From the NCBI GenBank assembly GCA_023441125.1, contig JAEZQV010000193.1, positions 1 through 9,604 on the forward strand: a stretch of DNA of 9,604 nt, given 5' to 3'. Within the stretch, counting starts at the first letter, position 1; every line of letters starts with the position of its first letter. Below are positions 1-6,139 of the stretch, piece by piece. The position numbers and the translations under genes were made by a program. The notes beneath the pieces are model-generated. The model worked only from the letters and a program-made list of their open reading frames with translations, was not told the origin of the DNA and ran no database searches. The stretch is from Bacillota bacterium (GTDB taxonomy: Bacteria; Bacillota_C; Negativicutes; Sporomusales; Sporomusaceae).

Positions 1-1175
1 TGGCTATACTCACCATGATTGTCAGTGTTATCGGGGTATGGCTGTTTTTGTATATTATCAACTGGATTGAGGCCGAGCAGGACATTTACGGCGCCCGCGC
101 CGCCCAGTTGTCACTGGCCATTGCCAGCCGGACCCTGCCGTACCTCAGACTGGGCTTCAATACCCATTCGGCTACCATAACCGCCAGCATCATCCACGAA
201 CTAACCAAGGTCGACGCGGTCTCCATTACCGGCCGCTATAAGCGGCTGGCCTTTGTCGGCCAGGGAGCTGAACACCACAAGCCCGGTGAACCGATCCTGT
301 CCGCCGCGGTTAAAGAGGCTGTCGCCACGAAAACCATGAAGGTAATTAATTCCCCGGCCGACCGGGGCTGCCCCTTTCCCTACTGTCCGTTAAAAGCCGG
401 CGTGGTCGTACCGCTGTTTACCGGCAACAACGTGGTTGGCACCATTGAATTAGCCCGGATAAATAATGAAACGGTTTCCGAACTCGACATCCATATTGCC
501 GAGGGAATTGCCAATTTACTGTCTGTACAGATTCAGCTGGCGGAAATTGACGAGCAGCGGAAGATGCGGGAGAAGGCTGAGTTGAAGGCCTTGCGGGCGC
601 AGATCAATCCCCATTTTCTGTTTAACACCATTAATATTATTATGTCTTTTTGCCGCACCGACCCGGACAAAGCCCGCAGCTTGCTGGGCAATCTGGCTAC
701 CCTGATGCACCGCGCCTATTCCAATCAGGACGAGCTTGTCACCCTGCGGGACGAGCTCACCGGCGTCACGGCCTATCTGGAGATTGCCAGATCACGGTTT
801 GGCGACCGGCTGGATATCGCGGTAAATGTCGACGAAGCAGTAATGACCGCCCTGGTTCCCGCTCTGTCCTTACAGCCGCTGGTGGAAAATGCTTTGAGTC
901 ACGGACTGTTCCCCAAACTGGGCAATTGCCTGCTGGCGATTGATACCTATACGGAAGAGGACACGCTGGTGATTGCGATTTCCGACAACGGCATCGGTAT
1001 CCCGCAGCCCAAGCTGGCGCAGCTCAAAGCCGGTAAATCGGAAGGCGTAGGCATAACCAACGTAAATAAACGGTTAATCAGCCTGTTTGGTTCAAAGTAT
1101 GGGTTAACAATTACTTCTGATCCGCCCTGCGGCACGGAAGTCCGGCTGCATATTCCCTTTAGTCCCAAACGGTAG
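1..1175 (+). CDS. LytS-type sensor histidine kinase, 5' end cut by window edge
   Basis: Membrane sensor kinase that should phosphorylate the LytTR regulator encoded 23 bp downstream. The frame is open to the left edge (codons AILT before the ATG at 15) and that ATG has no ribosome binding site, so I read this as an internal fragment; full-length LytS proteins are about 560-590 residues. Counting from that Met: a last membrane helix at about 1-18, a GAF-like domain at about 25-175 with the family's HHKPGEPI stretch and a Cys pair (C119, C124), a linker coiled coil at 178-195, the His_kinase domain with LRAQINPHFLFN and phospho-acceptor H200, then a HATPase with N box (VENALSHG, N292), G1 box (DNGIGIP, 324-330) and G2 box (GVGITNVNKRL, 344-354). 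All kinase motifs are intact. The missing N-terminus is expected to be the 5TM-LYT receptor domain, which I cannot see. The ligand is unknown; relatives BtsS and YpdA of E. coli respond to pyruvate. Confidence 0.9.
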   Translation, partial: AILTMIVSVIGVWLFLYIINWIEAEQDIYGARAAQLSLAIASRTLPYLRLGFNTHSATITASIIHELTKVDAVSITGRYKRLAFVGQGAEHHKPGEPILSAAVKEAVATKTMKVINSPADRGCPFPYCPLKAGVVVPLFTGNNVVGTIELARINNETVSELDIHIAEGIANLLSVQIQLAEIDEQRKMREKAELKALRAQINPHFLFNTINIIMSFCRTDPDKARSLLGNLATLMHRAYSNQDELVTLRDELTGVTAYLEIARSRFGDRLDIAVNVDEAVMTALVPALSLQPLVENALSHGLFPKLGNCLLAIDTYTEEDTLVIAISDNGIGIPQPKLAQLKAGKSEGVGITNVNKRLISLFGSKYGLTITSDPPCGTEVRLHIPFSPKR

Positions 1176-1198
1176 CAGTTCAAAAAGAAGGTGTTTTA

Positions 1199-1927
1199 AT
1201 GCGGACAAAAGCTGTCATCATTGATGACGAATCACCCATTTGCGATGAGATTGAGTATTTGCTGGGCCAGCATCCCGACATTGAAGTATGTGCTAAGTTT
1301 GCCAACTGTGTGGATGCGCTGATTTTCATTTTAGAGAAAAAACCTGAGCTGGTTTTTCTGGATGTCAGCATGCCCGGTATGTCCGGTTTGGAAATGGCGC
1401 AAAAGCTGAGCAGCATGAGCAAGCCCCCCTACATCGTTTTTATTACGGCCCATGCCGAACATGCCGTAGACGCATTTGCCACTCCGGCTGTCGGCTATAT
1501 TACCAAACCCGTTACCGAGGAAAAATTAGCGGCCGCGTTGACCAAGGTCCGGAATCTGTCCTCCAAAACCACCACGGAAAAGAGTGCCCAGATTGCCAAA
1601 GTCTGTGTGCTGGCCGGCGGGAAAATCGTACCCGTTAATAAAAGTGATATTGTCTTCATTTATGTTAAAGATAAAGATGTGTTTGTCCGCACCCGGGCCG
1701 GTGAATTTTCGGCGATGCTAACCCTGCAGGAGTTTGATAACCTGCTGACCGAGGCCAACTTCTTACGGATTCATCGCCAGTACATTATCAATATGGACGA
1801 GATTCTGGAAATCACGCCATGGTTTCACGGCTCTTATTTGTTGCGTATGAATGATGCCAATAAACAGGAAGTACCAGTAAGCCGCAACCGGGTAAAACAT
1901 CTCAAGACAGCGCTCGGGCTTAAATAG
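1199..1927 (+). CDS. LytTR-family DNA-binding response regulator
   Basis: Cytoplasmic transcription regulator, partner of the upstream kinase. The 242 residues match the usual LytR/AlgR length. Receiver domain at about 1-120: acidic pair D9/D10, phospho-acceptor D55 in VFLDVSMPGMSG, switch T83 (FITAH) and K103 (ITKP). LytTR DNA-binding domain at about 138-240, with the signature FLRIHRQYIINMDEI and the ending VPVSRNRVKHLK. The ATG at 1199 is preceded by AGAAGGTG five bases upstream, so the start is secure. It lies 23 bp after the kinase stop and 27 bp before the Cache gene, so all three are probably cotranscribed. LytTR regulators bind paired direct repeats of about 10 bp; I could not identify a convincing pair in the leader of the nearby transporter. 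The regulator has all the residues needed for phosphorylation-dependent activity. Its targets are inferred, not shown. Confidence 0.93.
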   Translation: MRTKAVIIDDESPICDEIEYLLGQHPDIEVCAKFANCVDALIFILEKKPELVFLDVSMPGMSGLEMAQKLSSMSKPPYIVFITAHAEHAVDAFATPAVGYITKPVTEEKLAAALTKVRNLSSKTTTEKSAQIAKVCVLAGGKIVPVNKSDIVFIYVKDKDVFVRTRAGEFSAMLTLQEFDNLLTEANFLRIHRQYIINMDEILEITPWFHGSYLLRMNDANKQEVPVSRNRVKHLKTALGLK

Positions 1928-1954
1928 TACAATCCTGTCCGGGAGGCTTTTGCT

Positions 1955-2641
1955 ATGCAAATTAGTCTCAAAACAAAATTAACGGTCTGGCTGGTTGGCA
2001 CGGTTCTCTTGGTATGCCTGGTGATCGGCATTATGACGCTTAGGGATATGCAGATCCAAATCGAAGCCGCCATTGCCGAAAAGGCCAAATCCGACTTGGC
2101 GACGGCTCTCGAGATTGCCGACTATATGCGCCCTGGCGCCTGGCACGCAGTGAACGGCGAGCTCTTTAAAGGCAGCACCAGGATTAACGGCGATACCCAG
2201 TTAGTCGATAAAATTGCCCAGCTAACCGACGACACAGTAACCATCTTCTTAGGCAGCACGCGGGTGGCTACTAATATTATGCGGGACGGCACCCGGGCGA
2301 CGGGAACGCAGGCCGCGGATTATGTTGCCGAAACGGTTCTAAACGGCGGCATTTATGTGGGCGAGGCGGAAGTCGTCGGTGTCCGCTATCAGACCTGTTA
2401 TGCCCCGCTTAAAGATGATTCCGGCCGTATCATCGGCATGTTCTATATCGGCGTGTCGAAAAAGCTGGCTGACCAGCTTAAACAAAGTTTTACCGCCGTC
2501 GCCGTCCTGTCAGCCCGGATTGCCCTGCTGTTTGTCCTGGCGGCAACCTGTTTTATTCCGGTTGATGCCTGGTCAACCGTCTCCACCGTCCGTTCCTGGC
2601 CGGTAATTTCCCCGAACAATAAAGAAACGCCACCCAGTTAG
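1955..2641 (+). CDS. Single-Cache membrane sensor protein without output domain (possibly truncated chemoreceptor)
   Basis: Residues 10-29 form a signal-anchor helix. Residues 31-170 resemble the single Cache domain of bacterial chemoreceptors, with TQLVDKIAQLTDDTVTIFLG, RVATN, GTQA, YVGEAEVVGVRYQT and GRIIGMFYIGVS. Residues 178-202 form a second membrane helix. The extracytoplasmic domain would bind a small ligand, often a carboxylate in this fold. In chemoreceptors a HAMP and a methyl-accepting domain follow; here the protein stops 26 residues after the helix. The last nine residues are read from the 5' arm of the terminator hairpin and the stop codon begins in its loop, which is an unlikely native C-terminus. 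Start: ATG with GGGAGG eight bases upstream. It could be an accessory ligand-binding subunit for the LytS kinase, a decayed receptor, or a frameshifted gene. The coding call is firm; the role is speculative. Confidence 0.75.
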   Translation: MQISLKTKLTVWLVGTVLLVCLVIGIMTLRDMQIQIEAAIAEKAKSDLATALEIADYMRPGAWHAVNGELFKGSTRINGDTQLVDKIAQLTDDTVTIFLGSTRVATNIMRDGTRATGTQAADYVAETVLNGGIYVGEAEVVGVRYQTCYAPLKDDSGRIIGMFYIGVSKKLADQLKQSFTAVAVLSARIALLFVLAATCFIPVDAWSTVSTVRSWPVISPNNKETPPS

Positions 2642-2664
2642 GGTGGCGTTTCTTTATTGTTCGG
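2612..2664. terminator. Bidirectional terminator, 24-bp perfect stem
   Basis: Arms 2612-2635 and 2641-2664 are exact reverse complements with a 5-base loop (AGTTA). The GC core (GCCACCC/GGGTGGC) is followed in both directions by the T-rich stretch GTTTCTTTATTG. It lies 2 bp past the stop of the minus-strand transporter gene and overlaps the 3' end of the plus-strand Cache gene, so it can end both converging transcripts. The Cache stop codon TAG (2639-2641) begins in the loop, so a ribosome finishing that frame would cover the left arm. Confidence 0.93.
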
Positions 2665-2666
2665 CG

Positions 2667-3917
2667 TTATACCGTTTTGGAAGCGCTCTGTTTGTCTTTG
2701 GGCGGCGCAGCCAGCAGCGGCAGCACTAAGGCAACCGCCAAGGCTACTGCGGTAATGGTAAGTGCTTCGCTGTAGTTGCCTGATGCCTGGCGGATGCGGG
2801 CAAACAGCATAGGGCCCATGATCCCTGCGGCGCCCCAGGCAGTCAGCATCCAGCCATAAATCCGGCCAACATATTTTGTGCCGAAAACGTCGGCCGCATA
2901 AGCCGGCATCGTGGCGAAGCCGCCGCCGTAGCAAGCATAGATATAGGAACAAATAACAATAAATAATGTCGTATCTTTTGTGCCTGCCAGGAAGTAGAAG
3001 GCTATCGCCTGACTGGCAAACAGAATGAAGAAAACGGTACGGCGGCCAATCTTATCCGAGGCCGAAGCCCAGAACAGCCGGCCGATACCATTCACGATGG
3101 CAAATATCCCCAGGATTACTCCGGCCTCTTTGGCCTTGTCGGCAGCGCTCATCGCACTGGGCATGAGATCCTGCGCCATCGGCGAAGCCTGCGAGATCAG
3201 GGCAATACCGGCGGTGATGTTAATAAAGAGCATGGCCCACAACAGATAGAAATATTTGGAGCCAACGGCCTCGCCCAGCGTCATGCCGGCTGCCGCCTTA
3301 GCTCCTGCCGGCGGCGTCCAGCCTGCCGGTGCATAGCCCTGCGGGGGCTCGATCATCAGCTGGGCGGCCGCGGTAACCGCCACCAGGTAAATACCGCCAA
3401 AGATATAAAAGGTCATTGCCGTCCCCATGCTGGCAATCATTCCGGGAGAGAGAGTCGTCAGTATCAGCGAGCCCAGGCCAAAGCCCATAACTGCCAGGCC
3501 GGTGATCAGGCCGCGTTTATCAGGGAACCATTTAACCAGGGTAGCAATCGGCGTGATATACCCAAAACCAAGACCCAGACCACAGATCAGGCCATAACCA
3601 AGGTAGATTACCGTCAGCGATCCGATCTGGTCACCGAAGCCGGTAATAATGGTACCTAAACCAAACAGCAGACCACCGAGTGTAGCTACAATACGTGCAC
3701 CTTTGGTATCCAGGATATAACCGCCTGCGGCGCTGGATATAGCCAGACAGCCAATGGCAATGGTAAACGTCAGGGTAACATCCGAGTTGCTCCAGTTATG
3801 TGCCGCCATCAAGGGTTTGGTAAATACACTCCAGCCGTACACCGTTCCAAGACAGATCTGCATTACGATTCCCGCCAAAGCGATCAGCCAGCGATTGGGG
3901 TAACTTTTGCCCGCCAT
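2667..3917 (-). CDS. OFA-family MFS transporter (oxalate/formate antiporter family)
   Basis: Twelve-helix inner-membrane transporter of 416 residues. OFA family marks are clear: NRWLIALAGI at the start, GYITPIATLVKWFPDKRG (119-136) after helix 4, the central loop PPQGYAPAGWTPP (191-203), SDKIGRR (287-293) between helices 8 and 9, and MPAYAADVFGTKYVGRIYGW (337-356). Members move small carboxylates such as oxalate/formate, lactate or pyruvate; the substrate here cannot be read from sequence. Start: ATG at 3917 with AAAGGAG eight bases upstream. An in-frame TTG at 3935 lies just upstream of that ribosome binding site and is rejected. The gene converges on the LytS/LytTR/Cache operon and shares its terminator. 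By analogy with YpdB control of yhjX in E. coli, the LytTR regulator is a candidate activator of this gene; that link is inference. Confidence 0.93.
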   Translation of the reverse strand: MAGKSYPNRWLIALAGIVMQICLGTVYGWSVFTKPLMAAHNWSNSDVTLTFTIAIGCLAISSAAGGYILDTKGARIVATLGGLLFGLGTIITGFGDQIGSLTVIYLGYGLICGLGLGFGYITPIATLVKWFPDKRGLITGLAVMGFGLGSLILTTLSPGMIASMGTAMTFYIFGGIYLVAVTAAAQLMIEPPQGYAPAGWTPPAGAKAAAGMTLGEAVGSKYFYLLWAMLFINITAGIALISQASPMAQDLMPSAMSAADKAKEAGVILGIFAIVNGIGRLFWASASDKIGRRTVFFILFASQAIAFYFLAGTKDTTLFIVICSYIYACYGGGFATMPAYAADVFGTKYVGRIYGWMLTAWGAAGIMGPMLFARIRQASGNYSEALTITAVALAVALVLPLLAAPPKDKQSASKTV

Positions 3918-3925
3918 GAGAACCA

Positions 3926-3932
3926 CTCCTTT
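3926..3932 (-). promoter_or_regulatory. Ribosome binding site of the OFA transporter
   Basis: Reads AAAGGAG on the minus strand, eight bases before the ATG at 3917. It fixes the start at that ATG rather than at the upstream in-frame TTG. The AAGGAG core is exactly complementary to CTCCTT in the same leader (plus-strand AAGGAG at 4029-4034), so a long-range pairing that hides the site is possible but untested. Confidence 0.8.
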
Positions 3933-4167
3933 CAACTTCTCAGTTTGTTCGTCTCGTGTATCGGGCTAAGTGGGTGTGGAAAAATTATGAAAATTCCGAA
4001 TACAGAGCAGATATACTCCCTGGCGCCTAAGGAGCACATCTTCTCCCCCACCTGCAAAACACGAGTTATATTTATTATATTTACAAAATCATCCCCATTC
4101 CATAACCCATTACTCAGATGCATTATTTCGTTCCCGAATGGCGATTTTTCCCTACCGACGTGCAGCA

Positions 4168-4180
4168 TTGTAAGTTACAA
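4168..4180. promoter_or_regulatory. 13-bp perfect palindrome, possible operator
   Basis: TTGTAAGTTACAA, two 6-bp half-sites around one base. It lies about 90 bp upstream of the candidate -10 of the transporter gene, a position that suits an activator or upstream operator. I do not recognise it as the site of a particular regulator, and LytTR proteins normally use direct repeats instead. Confidence 0.35.
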
Positions 4181-4263
4181 AAGGAACTTGCGCTCTTTTC
4201 CCTGTCATTTTGCATATGGCCAGCCGTGGTTGTCCTGTCCGCGCAAAGGGATTTCGCCGAATA

Positions 4264-4307
4264 ATAAAACAAGAGTCTTCGATACCAATCGAAGACTCTT
4301 GTTTTAT
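4264..4307 (-). terminator. Rho-independent terminator of the tRNA cluster
   Basis: Arms 4264-4283 and 4288-4307 form a perfect 20-bp stem around the 4-base loop ACCA (plus strand). On the minus strand the 3' arm ends in the T-rich stretch CTTGTTTTATTATT. It starts one base after the CCA of tRNA-Val, so transcript ends lie very near the mature tRNA 3' end. Confidence 0.9.
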
Positions 4308-4308
4308 A

Positions 4309-4384
<76 letters not shown>

Positions 4385-4388
4385 GGAA

Positions 4389-4463
4389 TGGTGACCCGTA
4401 AGGGAATCGAACCCTTGATACCGCCGTGAAAGGGCGGTGTCTTAACCGCTTGACCAACGGGCC
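4389..4463 (-). tRNA. tRNA-Glu (anticodon TTC)
   Basis: 75 nt with encoded CCA. Acceptor GGCCCGT/ACGGGTC (one G-U pair), discriminator A, anticodon stem CCGCC/GGCGG with loop CTTTCAC (anticodon TTC), T-loop TTCGATT. Middle gene of the cluster, four bases from each neighbour. Confidence 0.97.
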
Positions 4464-4467
4464 AAAA

Positions 4468-4543
4468 TGGTGATCCACCCGCGACTCGAACGCGGGACAC
4501 CCTGATTAAAAGTCAGGTGCTCTACCGACTGAGCTAGTGGATC
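4468..4543 (-). tRNA. tRNA-Lys (anticodon TTT)
   Basis: 76 nt with encoded CCA. Acceptor GATCCAC/GTGGATC, discriminator A, D-arm TAGCTCAGTCGGTAGAGC, anticodon stem CCTGA/TCAGG with loop CTTTTAA (anticodon TTT), T-loop TTCGAGT. First gene of the cluster, about 10 nt after the predicted transcription start. Confidence 0.97.
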
Positions 4544-4559
4544 ATCTTCACAAGATATG

Positions 4560-4588
4560 ATTATACAGTAAGGCCCTGGGCTTGTCAA
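4560..4588 (-). promoter_or_regulatory. Sigma-70/A promoter of the tRNA cluster
   Basis: On the minus strand TTGACA (4583-4588), a 17-bp spacer and TATAAT (4560-4565): both hexamers and the spacing are consensus. AT-rich sequence directly upstream (TGTAAAAATACTCA) could act as an UP element. The predicted start near 4553 leaves only about 10 nt before tRNA-Lys. Confidence 0.93.
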
Positions 4589-4599
4589 TGAGTATTTTT

Positions 4600-4745
4600 A
4601 CATAGCCTAGCGGGTATAAAATACCAGCAAAGCCGCCGGCACACGGTAGTCGACGGCCTGGTCCACCGCCGCTGTCCGCCCTGACAACCTCCGGGAAACC
4701 GGCTGGCGCCGGGTGGGCTAGAGCAACGCCCAAACTAATATAAAG
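4600..4745. other. GC-rich spacer between purA terminator and tRNA promoter
   Basis: No credible gene. The one short minus-strand frame here (61 codons) runs through the tRNA promoter and has no recognisable protein character. The stretch holds a small inverted repeat at 4613-4625 (GGTAT AAA ATACC) and a hairpin CCGGC-TGGC-GCCGG near 4696-4710. I cannot assign a role. Confidence 0.4.
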
Positions 4746-4746
4746 T

Positions 4747-4778
4747 AAAAAAGTCCGTACCGGGCTGCGGTACGGACT
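4747..4778 (-). terminator. Rho-independent terminator after purA
   Basis: Minus-strand stem AGTCCGTACC/GGTACGGACT (arms 4752-4761 and 4769-4778, 7-base loop) followed by six T residues (4747-4752). It ends the purB-purA transcript 10 bp after the purA stop. Confidence 0.93.
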
Positions 4779-4788
4779 GGCCTGTTTC

Positions 4789-6072
4789 CTAAAACATATC
4801 GGCGAGAATAATGGTTTGCTCCCTGGCCGGGCCTACAGAAACAATACCAATCTTAATCTCGGCAACCTCACTCAAGCGCTCGATATACCGGCGGGCATTA
4901 GCCGGCAGGTCCTGGTAGCTTCTCACGCCGCTGGTGGCTTCGTCCCAGCCCGGCAATTCTTCATACACAGGCTCTACATCAGCCAGTACCTTAAGGCTGG
5001 CCGGGAATTCATTCAGGAGCTGGCCTTTATATTTGTAACCGGTGCAAATTTTAAGTGTCTTTAAACCGTCAAGAATATCCAGACGGGTAATGGCCATATA
5101 GTCTATGCCGCTGACATAACCCGCATACCGGACTACGCAGGCGTCCAGCCAGCCGCAGCGACGGGGACGGCCGGTGGTGGTGCCATACTCATGGCCGCGC
5201 TCCCGGATGGTTTGACCAACTTCATCATTAAGCTCGGTCGGGAACGGACCTTCACCAACCCTAGTGGTATACGCCTTGACCACACCCACCACTTTGTTGA
5301 TCTGAGTGGGGCCGACGCCGGCGCCGATGCAGGCGCCGCCCGCGATGGGGTGCGATGATGTCACGTAAGGATATGTGCCATGATCCAGGTCCAGCAGAGT
5401 GGCCTGCGCCCCTTCAAACAGGACCTTCTTACCGCGTTTGATGGCAGCGTGCAACACAGCCGCCGTATCGGTAATATACGGTTTTAACTGCCGGGCATAT
5501 TCAAGATATTCCTGTTTGACCTGTTCATACTCAAAGCCTTCCACACCGTAGACGGCTTTGAGCAGGTGGTTTTTGGCCTCCAGGTTGAATTCCAGTTTGG
5601 AGCAGAATTCTTCTTCATCCATCAGATCAACCATCCGGATGCCGGCCCGGGAGTTTTTATCCATATAGCAGGGACCGATACCGCGTTTGGTTGTACCGAT
5701 TTTGCGGTCGCCCCGCGATTCTTCTTCCACTTCGTCCAGCAGCCGGTGATACGGCATAATAACGTGGGCGCGGTTGGAGACTTTAAGCGCCGAGGTATCA
5801 ATGCCTTTGTCCTGCATGCCTTTCAGTTCTTTCAGCATAACGGCCGGATCAACCACGACACCGTTGCCGACAACGCAAGTCTTGCCCGAATATAGTATGC
5901 CGGAAGGCAATAGATGCAGTTTGAACTCGGTACCGTCAACCACCACGGTATGACCGGCATTATTTCCTCCCTGATACCGAACAACAACATCGGCTTTTTC
6001 GGCTAAGAAGTCAACAATCTTGCCTTTTCCCTCGTCCCCCCACTGGGTACCAATGACGACTACAGAAGACAT
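4789..6072 (-). CDS. purA: Adenylosuccinate synthetase
   Basis: Cytoplasmic enzyme joining IMP and aspartate with GTP hydrolysis to give adenylosuccinate, the first step from IMP to AMP. The 427 residues are full length for the family. Seen in the sequence: the N-terminal P-loop-like [12 protein letters not shown] with catalytic D13, NNAGHT with H41, the IMP-binding [11 protein letters not shown] region, [13 protein letters not shown], and the C-terminal [11 protein letters not shown] guanine-binding segment. Start: ATG at 6072 with AAAGGA nine bases upstream. It follows purB by 67 bp with no terminator between, so the two are probably cotranscribed, placing both steps of IMP-to-AMP conversion in one unit. 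I see no separate strong promoter in the gap. Confidence 0.98.
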   Translation of the reverse strand: MSSVVVIGTQWGDEGKGKIVDFLAEKADVVVRYQGGNNAGHTVVVDGTEFKLHLLPSGILYSGKTCVVGNGVVVDPAVMLKELKGMQDKGIDTSALKVSNRAHVIMPYHRLLDEVEEESRGDRKIGTTKRGIGPCYMDKNSRAGIRMVDLMDEEEFCSKLEFNLEAKNHLLKAVYGVEGFEYEQVKQEYLEYARQLKPYITDTAAVLHAAIKRGKKVLFEGAQATLLDLDHGTYPYVTSSHPIAGGACIGAGVGPTQINKVVGVVKAYTTRVGEGPFPTELNDEVGQTIRERGHEYGTTTGRPRRCGWLDACVVRYAGYVSGIDYMAITRLDILDGLKTLKICTGYKYKGQLLNEFPASLKVLADVEPVYEELPGWDEATSGVRSYQDLPANARRYIERLSEVAEIKIGIVSVGPAREQTIILADMF

Positions 6073-6139
6073 ATAATCAAATCCTTTCCATATCAGCTAT
6101 ATTGCTGGTTGGTTTTGGCTAGCTTACTCAACTTTTCTA

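Larger units (their letters stand above)
3918..4263 (-). promoter_or_regulatory. Gene-free leader upstream of the OFA transporter
   Basis: About 345 bp between the transporter start and the tRNA terminator. It is more AT-rich than its neighbours in its middle part and has no credible gene on either strand; the long plus-strand frame across it continues through the tRNA terminator into antisense tRNA sequence. The best -10 is TATAAT on the minus strand at 4074-4079, but no good -35 stands 16-18 bp upstream, as expected for an activator-dependent promoter. Transcription from there would leave an untranslated leader of about 150 nt containing GGGGGAG, CTCC and GGGAG segments that can pair alternatively. 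A perfect palindrome lies at 4168-4180. I recognise no known riboswitch. Confidence 0.45.

Noticed and set aside
15..17. ATG at 15 as the true start of the sensor kinase
   Set aside because: No ribosome binding site, the frame continues to the window edge, and a LytS kinase starting here would lack nearly all of its membrane receptor domain.
2612..2620. CCGAACAAT in the terminator arm as a PurBox
   Set aside because: The core matches, but the upstream W positions do not. The inverted partner is simply the other stem arm at the wrong spacing, and neither neighbouring gene is a purine gene.
2638..2952. 104-codon minus-strand frame overlapping the OFA gene end
   Set aside because: A shifted frame of the transporter that runs through the terminator hairpin; no start signal and no protein-like character.
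3918..3935. Alternative TTG start of the OFA transporter, six codons upstream
   Set aside because: The strong AAAGGAG site lies between that TTG and the ATG at 3917, so only the ATG is correctly spaced.
4548..4733. 61-codon minus-strand frame in the spacer between purA and the tRNA cluster
   Set aside because: It includes the consensus tRNA promoter, has no ribosome binding site, and its Pro/Gly/Ala-rich translation resembles no protein I know.
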